Source: Asterionellopsis glacialis
Taxonomy: Eukaryota > Bacillariophyta > Plagiogrammaphyceae > Rhaphoneidales > Asterionellopsidaceae
Direction of reading: 5' to 3'
Assembly (NCBI GenBank): GCA_014885115.2
Contig: WKLE02000544.1
Span: forward strand, 1-10,600
Length of the DNA stretch: 10,600 nt
A program made the translations under genes and the position numbers. The notes under the pieces were generated by a model, which saw only the letters and a list, made by a program, of their open reading frames with translations, was not told where the DNA came from and made no database searches. Of this stretch, positions 7,163 through 10,600 are shown piece after piece. Numbering within the stretch: the first letter of the stretch is position 1; every line of letters begins with the position of its first letter.

Positions 7163-8567
7163 CAACTAACCTTGACTGGATGCCTCCATGAATAAATCTT
7201 TCACCTTTGGTATATTGGAATCTGTATTTCATTGAGCTCCTTAGGAAACAGTTTAAGCTTTTGTCAATAGTTTGTTGTATACCAGAGCAACTTCTCATCT
7301 AAAAAAGCAAAAAGTTTTATTTTATCCACATAAAGATTGAAATACTTTCTTGCCCAAGCAACTCTATTTTGTTTATGCTCATCAGTCAACAAAGATTTTC
7401 TAACAGGACTTGATTCTTTTCCACCTTGTTTGTAAAACCAAGTAGTTAGTTGATTACAAGATAGGCAGATAGTTAGACATAGCTCACCTGGAGTTCCTGA
7501 TTTTTTATTCATGGTTTCTGCCAATTCAGTGAATGTTGACAACACTCCCTTCAGAACCTGTGCATATTAAAATAATGCATGGAGATACCCTGGATGTTCT
7601 TTATTCATCTGTATTTTACTACCTGCATTAGAAGAAGACAAAGGAGCAATGCCTTCACCATGACTTACCATATCATTTAGATATGCATACCATGCAGCAA
7701 TCTGGGTGTATGCCAAACATTTCAGATACCCCAGATTGTATGCTACCTGGTTATAAGCAGCTTTTGCAATCAGTCCTCCACATGCTTGGCAATTTCTGTT
7801 TCAATACTTCTATTTCTTTCTTTTGCAAATGCTTCTCTTCTAGTTGTAGGTTCATCCTCCATCACTCTGTTGTATCTCCTACGATTCAAAATTTCTTCAG
7901 CAAACTCTTTCACTAGTTCAGTATTTCATACATTTATCCCTGCATACCTCCATGTCCTATCTTCATCTTCTTGCAACAAAGGAGGCCTATATAATGGACA
8001 TCCAACACACAAAAAAGTATTCTTCTCCATAGTTGAGCCTTCTCACACAAGTTACTTCAAAAGGTTTCTTGATCTTCAGGTCCAACTGTAACTCCTGCCA
8101 CTGTGCCAACTTGATTTGTATCTGCTTCACATCTGATGTCACAACCAAATACACCAATGAACAAGTCAATAACAATGGAAGTAAGTACTCCCCGTCAACG
8201 ACCACAGCCTTCCCAATGTCATCTGCTGCCAGAATTAACTCACTAACAGGCAAGATTTGGTACCAAACACCTTCAGTTGCCTCCAAATTTACCTTACTCA
8301 AAATCTTATGTGATTTGCTTGTCAGAGACCTTCCACCATTGTATCTAGTTGAGGAACTGCCCTCAACAACATAATGAGGACAGTGGCTTTTAGATACAAT
8401 GGGGAAAGGCTTCCCAATGTATGATGACCATTGCATTTGCACCATTTGCAAAAACAAAGATTTTTTGATGTGTAGCATACCAGTACATTTTCAACAGACG
8501 CATGCATTGGGGGAGGCCAAAGAACACCCTGATACCACTCTGAATTTGGAGGAGAGGCTGGAAACAA
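7163..8567 (-). pseudogene. DDE transposase (Tc1/mariner-like), decayed and truncated
   Basis: When intact, would cut and paste a DNA transposon. Four joined frame segments give one coherent protein. About 8567-8420: VLWPPP and a Cys/His cluster (CFCKWCKCNGHH). About 8420-8012: KSHCPHYV, RYNGGRSL, NLEATEGVWYQ, ILAADDIGKAVVVDGEYLLPLLLTCSL, LNYGEEYFF. About 8012-7770: CVGCPLYRPPLLQEDEDRTWRYAGIN and the basic EEILNRRRYNR. About 7770-7163: LKCLAYTQIAAWYAYLND, HPGYLHAL, LLTDEHKQNRVAWARKY, then the catalytic-style FLDEK with YTTN and HPVKV. Stops are TGA 7928-7926, TAA 7569-7567, TGA 7266-7264 and TGA 7203-7201. One frameshift is at an A6 run (8011-8016); others are near 8418 and 7768. The AAAAT tract ends it just after HPVKV, so the last two catalytic acids are missing. 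TTTCCAG near 8563 could be a splice acceptor. Confidence 0.75.
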
Positions 8568-9045
8568 AGTTCAAGTATGACAATAAAAAATACTATTTGC
8601 AGATGTTATCCTACTGAATCAACAAAAATTATGTGTATGTATTTTCCTACAAAATCCTGGTAGGAAGAAACTGATTTGACACAAAAGGTAATTAATGTTT
8701 TTCTGGAAAGTGCAGTTCTGAACCATGTATGCATAAATCGATAGTAGCAATTTGGTAAAGAAATAGACAGACACAGTTTGAAATGACTGTTTCTATCAGT
8801 TTTCTGGTTGCTTTTCAGTTTTTTCTTGTATTGTTGGTTTTGTGCTTTTGGGGTTCATACAATGTACTGGTAGGGCAATGTGAGCTCTTCTTCACCCAAG
8901 TTTTCTCCGCAAAAGCTTGTAAACCAAAATATCATTTTTTTTCAAGACAGAAGAGATGAGGTCTCATGATATCCCTACTATTGCACATCTAAAGGGAAAG
9001 TTGATTGTAAGTGATGTTTTTTTTTACACCAGTGTTCTCTTCTAA
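8568..9045. other. no gene seen; AT-rich flank of the transposase
   Basis: No sustained open frame on either strand, and several T runs. It may hold the 5' part of the transposon (first exon, promoter, terminal inverted repeat), but I found no matching terminal inverted repeat in the window, since the other end is lost at the satellite. Confidence 0.5.
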
Positions 9046-9279
9046 CAAAATGATGATGACATTACTTTTATAAGCAATGGGCATTCTTCATGTGATAAAC
9101 AGTCTGTCTGTAGACCAAGAGGCAAGAAGTTGAAACATCTCCTTCAACTCTCACAAATCAACAACCTTCTATTGAATGACAATGATGTGTACCTTGAGAG
9201 TCTGACACTTGATGACCATATTGCGGTAAGTGGAAACCTGCTCCATGACTCGTACCCACCAGAATCTCCTGATCAATGA
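9046..9279 (+). other. unexplained open frame, no start codon
   Basis: A 77-codon stretch open from just after TAA 9043-9045 to TGA 9277-9279; past that stop the frame is open again to TGA 9340-9342. It reads NDDDITFISNGHSSCDK..., RPRGKKLKHLLQ and YLESLTLDDHIAVSGN, with an ordinary amino acid mix. There is no ATG at its start. GTAAGT motifs at 9007-9012 and 9226-9231 could be splice donors, but I could not build a consistent intron. It may be a fragment of a host or transposon exon, or chance. I recognise no domain. Confidence 0.2.
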
Positions 9280-9317
9280 CAGCCATCACCATCAAAAAGA
9301 AGAACAAAACATGAGAC

Positions 9318-9344
9318 ATTCATGGTGACACCATTGCCATGAAT
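9318..9344. repeat. 8-bp perfect hairpin
   Basis: ATTCATGG (9318-9325) and CCATGAAT (9337-9344) pair perfectly around an 11-nt loop that itself has a small GGTG/CACC dyad. It lies just left of the copia LTR region. Function unknown. Confidence 0.5.
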
Positions 9345-9371
9345 CTCCACATCACTAGTATCTGTCAGAAT

Positions 9372-9450
9372 TGAGTATGTGGTGATTAACTATTTCCTAA
9401 ATTATAGTTACTCTACAAGCTCAGACCTTCGGTCTGTCCTTATCCTCTCA
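9372..9450 (-). repeat. candidate 3' LTR start of the copia element
   Basis: In element sense it begins TGAGAGGATAAGG directly after the G7 tract. It holds the hairpin CAGACC-TTC-GGTCTG at 9422-9436 (6-bp stem, 3-nt loop). The distal end is not resolved: a 79-bp LTR would be unusually short, so this may be only its beginning or a truncated copy. No second copy is in the window. Confidence 0.45.
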
Positions 9451-9457
9451 CCCCCCC
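9451..9457 (-). other. polypurine tract of the copia element
   Basis: In element sense GGGGGGG (after CAT) lies directly before TGAGAGG, about 120 bp after the pol stop. Composition and position fit the plus-strand primer. Confidence 0.65.
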
Positions 9458-9576
9458 ATGATTCCTACTATGTGTGATCTAGGGAGTGTTTACGCTGTCG
9501 ATGCTGTCACATCATATGTGGGGATCATCCGTTGAATGATTGATGATAGTGTTGGTAGACTTGATTCATGGTTAGT

Positions 9577-10560
9577 CTAGTTAGACTGTTTAATTTTTGC
9601 TTTAATTGTATCGGTGCATGGTGGTTTGAAAATTGGTGAGTATACTGGAATCCGGTGGCCCATTAGGACATCCATTTGTTGATAAAATTTAATTCTTCCC
9701 AAGTTCTTTGTAAATGCGTTGCTTACATTGTGTTGGGTCGCGATCTGTTGTAGTTTAATCAGGTCAGTTTTGCACCAGTTTTGCAATGCAAAGTATTTGA
9801 TATACATGTGTTGTGTACATTTGGTCGGTTGGCCTGAGTTCGCCATGTGTAGTGCGCCTTGGTTATCTTCAAATAATATCATTGGGAGATGTTGTTTGAA
9901 GCTGAGTTCATATAGAATAGATCTGAGGTAGAGTATCATTTTCCCTGCTTCTGCCGCTGCAGCAAATTCCGCCTCCATTGATGATAACGCTACAGTAGGT
10001 TGGTATTTGGTTTTGTAGGCAATAACCGCTCCTGCTAGCATTATTGCTATACCGGTGATGGAGCTTCTATATGTTCTGTCTGTACCCCAGTCTGAGTCCA
10101 CGTAGCCATGTATTGTTGCCGGTTTTGTCGTTTGTGGTATGGAGTGCATGATATCATTGTTGGTTATACATTCTTGTGCTGGTATGTCTGGAAGGGTGAT
10201 GTTAGGGGTTGTATGCCAGTAATGGATACCTTTGCTCTTAGTTAGGGCTAGGTATTTCATGAGGTGCCGTAAAGCTTGATAATGTATTTTTGCTGGATTG
10301 GAGGCGTATTGCAACAATTTTATGACCGCAGATGATATATCCGGCCGTGCCACAGTCATGGCATATATCGCCTCTCCTATGACTTGGCGATAGTTGAAGT
10401 GCTCTTCTCGTAGTTGCTGCTGCTATTGAATGGTTTCCGGGAGTTGGGCAATTTCTAGTTGGGTTTGGTAGGTGTTGTTGTCTTGCATCGGTACTGGATT
10501 GTACTGAGTGATGGTTTCATGCCAGCTGTGGTGGTCTAGGACTTTGTCCAGAAATGACTC
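9577..10560 (-). pseudogene. pol: copia pol: reverse transcriptase end and RNase H, one stop, lost Asp
   Basis: Copia-type pol C-terminal part. From high to low coordinates: ESFLDKVLDHHSW and a Gln-rich stretch with TAG at 10425-10423 among CAG/CAA codons; then AMTVARPDISSAVIKLLQY and ALRHLMKYL, the usual end of copia reverse transcriptase. RNase H follows with Asp of YVDSDWG (residue 88 counted from ATG 10359), RSSITG, Glu of SSMEAEF (129) and Asp of EDNQGAL (165). The fourth position, in NVSNAFTK (214, codon 9720-9718), is Asn where the family has Asp. FALQNWC, GRIKFYQQMDVLMG and a basic tail end at TAA 9577-9579. The 260 codons after the TAG stay open, so this is the least damaged coding region here. 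The upstream part is cut at 10560. Confidence 0.88.
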
Positions 10561-10600
10561 TGCAGTAGGCGAGTCGCGAGACTCGCGCGATATGTCAATC
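10561..10600 (+). repeat. start of an LTR of the gypsy B family, opposite orientation
   Basis: These last 40 bases match the reverse complement of 2108-2147 (outer end of the 3' LTR of B) at 35 positions. The match begins exactly at the LTR TG (10561) and stops there on the left. Four of the five differences are CpG here and TpG or CpA in B, so this copy is the less decayed one. It carries a 7-bp hairpin, GCGAGTC (10569-10575) / GACTCGC (10580-10586). It interrupts the copia pol. The element continues beyond the window. Confidence 0.75.

Larger units (their letters stand above)
9372..10560 (-). mobile_element. Ty1/copia LTR retrotransposon, 3' part
   Basis: A minus-strand copia-type element shown by the end of reverse transcriptase and the RNase H of pol (9577-10560), a G-rich polypurine tract (9451-9457) and the start of a 3' LTR at 9450. 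The left limit is uncertain: 9372 is where a TGAG on plus mirrors the CTCA at 9450, but the LTR could run further. On the right the coding sequence stops at 10560, where an LTR of the element B family begins, so the rest of pol is displaced beyond the window. Confidence 0.75.

Noticed and set aside
7683..8091. Two overlapping plus-strand open frames
   Set aside because: The minus strand here reads LKCLAYTQIAAWYAYLND and RTWRYAGIN in line with the transposase; the plus frames have no recognisable content.
8033..8617. Plus-strand open frames over the transposase region
   Set aside because: They are antisense to a coherent minus-strand protein with recognisable motifs, so they are shadows.
9007..9074. 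Spliceosomal intron from GTAAGT 9007 to AG 9074
   Set aside because: Joining it puts the downstream open frame out of phase and meets a stop at once.
10561..10600. The last 40 bases as copia coding sequence
   Set aside because: They stay open in the copia frame, which made this tempting, but 35 of 40 bases match the LTR end of B and the match begins exactly at TG. An open frame of 13 codons is expected by chance. Sequence to the right would settle it.

Overview
Eukaryotic repeat-rich DNA with no intact gene. It holds four decayed transposable-element blocks in about 10 kb: two Ty3/gypsy-type LTR retrotransposons (called A and B here), one DNA transposon carrying a Tc1/mariner-like DDE transposase, and one Ty1/copia-type element. 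A new LTR starts in the last 40 bases. The protein styles (copia RNase H with SSMEAEF and EDNQGAL; a mariner-like transposase with FLDEK and HPVKV; gypsy pol with GKYKYL and NPQTNAIVERIHQ) suggest a unicellular alga or other stramenopile, most likely a diatom. That assignment rests on family resemblance only and is moderate at best.

Layout. 1-1666: the 3' part of gypsy element A (+ strand): end of RNase H, integrase, polypurine tract, and part of its 3' LTR with a poly(A) signal. 1667-6764: gypsy element B (- strand), nearly complete: 3' LTR 1667-2147, pol 2186-5415, gag 5416-6521, leader, and a 123-bp stub of the 5' LTR at 6642-6764. 6764-7162: about 400 bp of pentanucleotide repeat (AAACT/AAAAT) joining the 5' LTR stub to a truncated transposase. 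7163-8567: transposase pseudogene (- strand). 8568-9371: mostly non-coding, with one unexplained open frame on + and a hairpin. About 9372-10560: 3' end of a copia element (- strand). 10561-10600: start of an LTR of the element B family (+ orientation), apparently inserted into the copia pol.

State of the genes. Nothing here looks functional. The damage is patterned. Most in-frame stops are TGA, and several sit where the family normally has Arg, so CGA to TGA fits. Three catalytic aspartates in three different elements (integrase of A, reverse transcriptase of B, RNase H of copia) have become Asn by a G to A change just after a C. The right-edge LTR copy differs from the LTR of B at five of 40 positions, four of them CpG to TpG/CpA. 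Together this points to heavy deamination of methylated CpG in silenced transposons. Frameshifts occur at a TA run and a six-base homopolymer, among other sites.

The most interesting non-coding structure is in the U3 part of the B LTR: three 34-bp tandem units, each carrying a TGACATCA core, next to a perfect TGACGTCA palindrome. This looks like a bZIP/CRE-type enhancer array. I found no evidence of a new multi-gene system.
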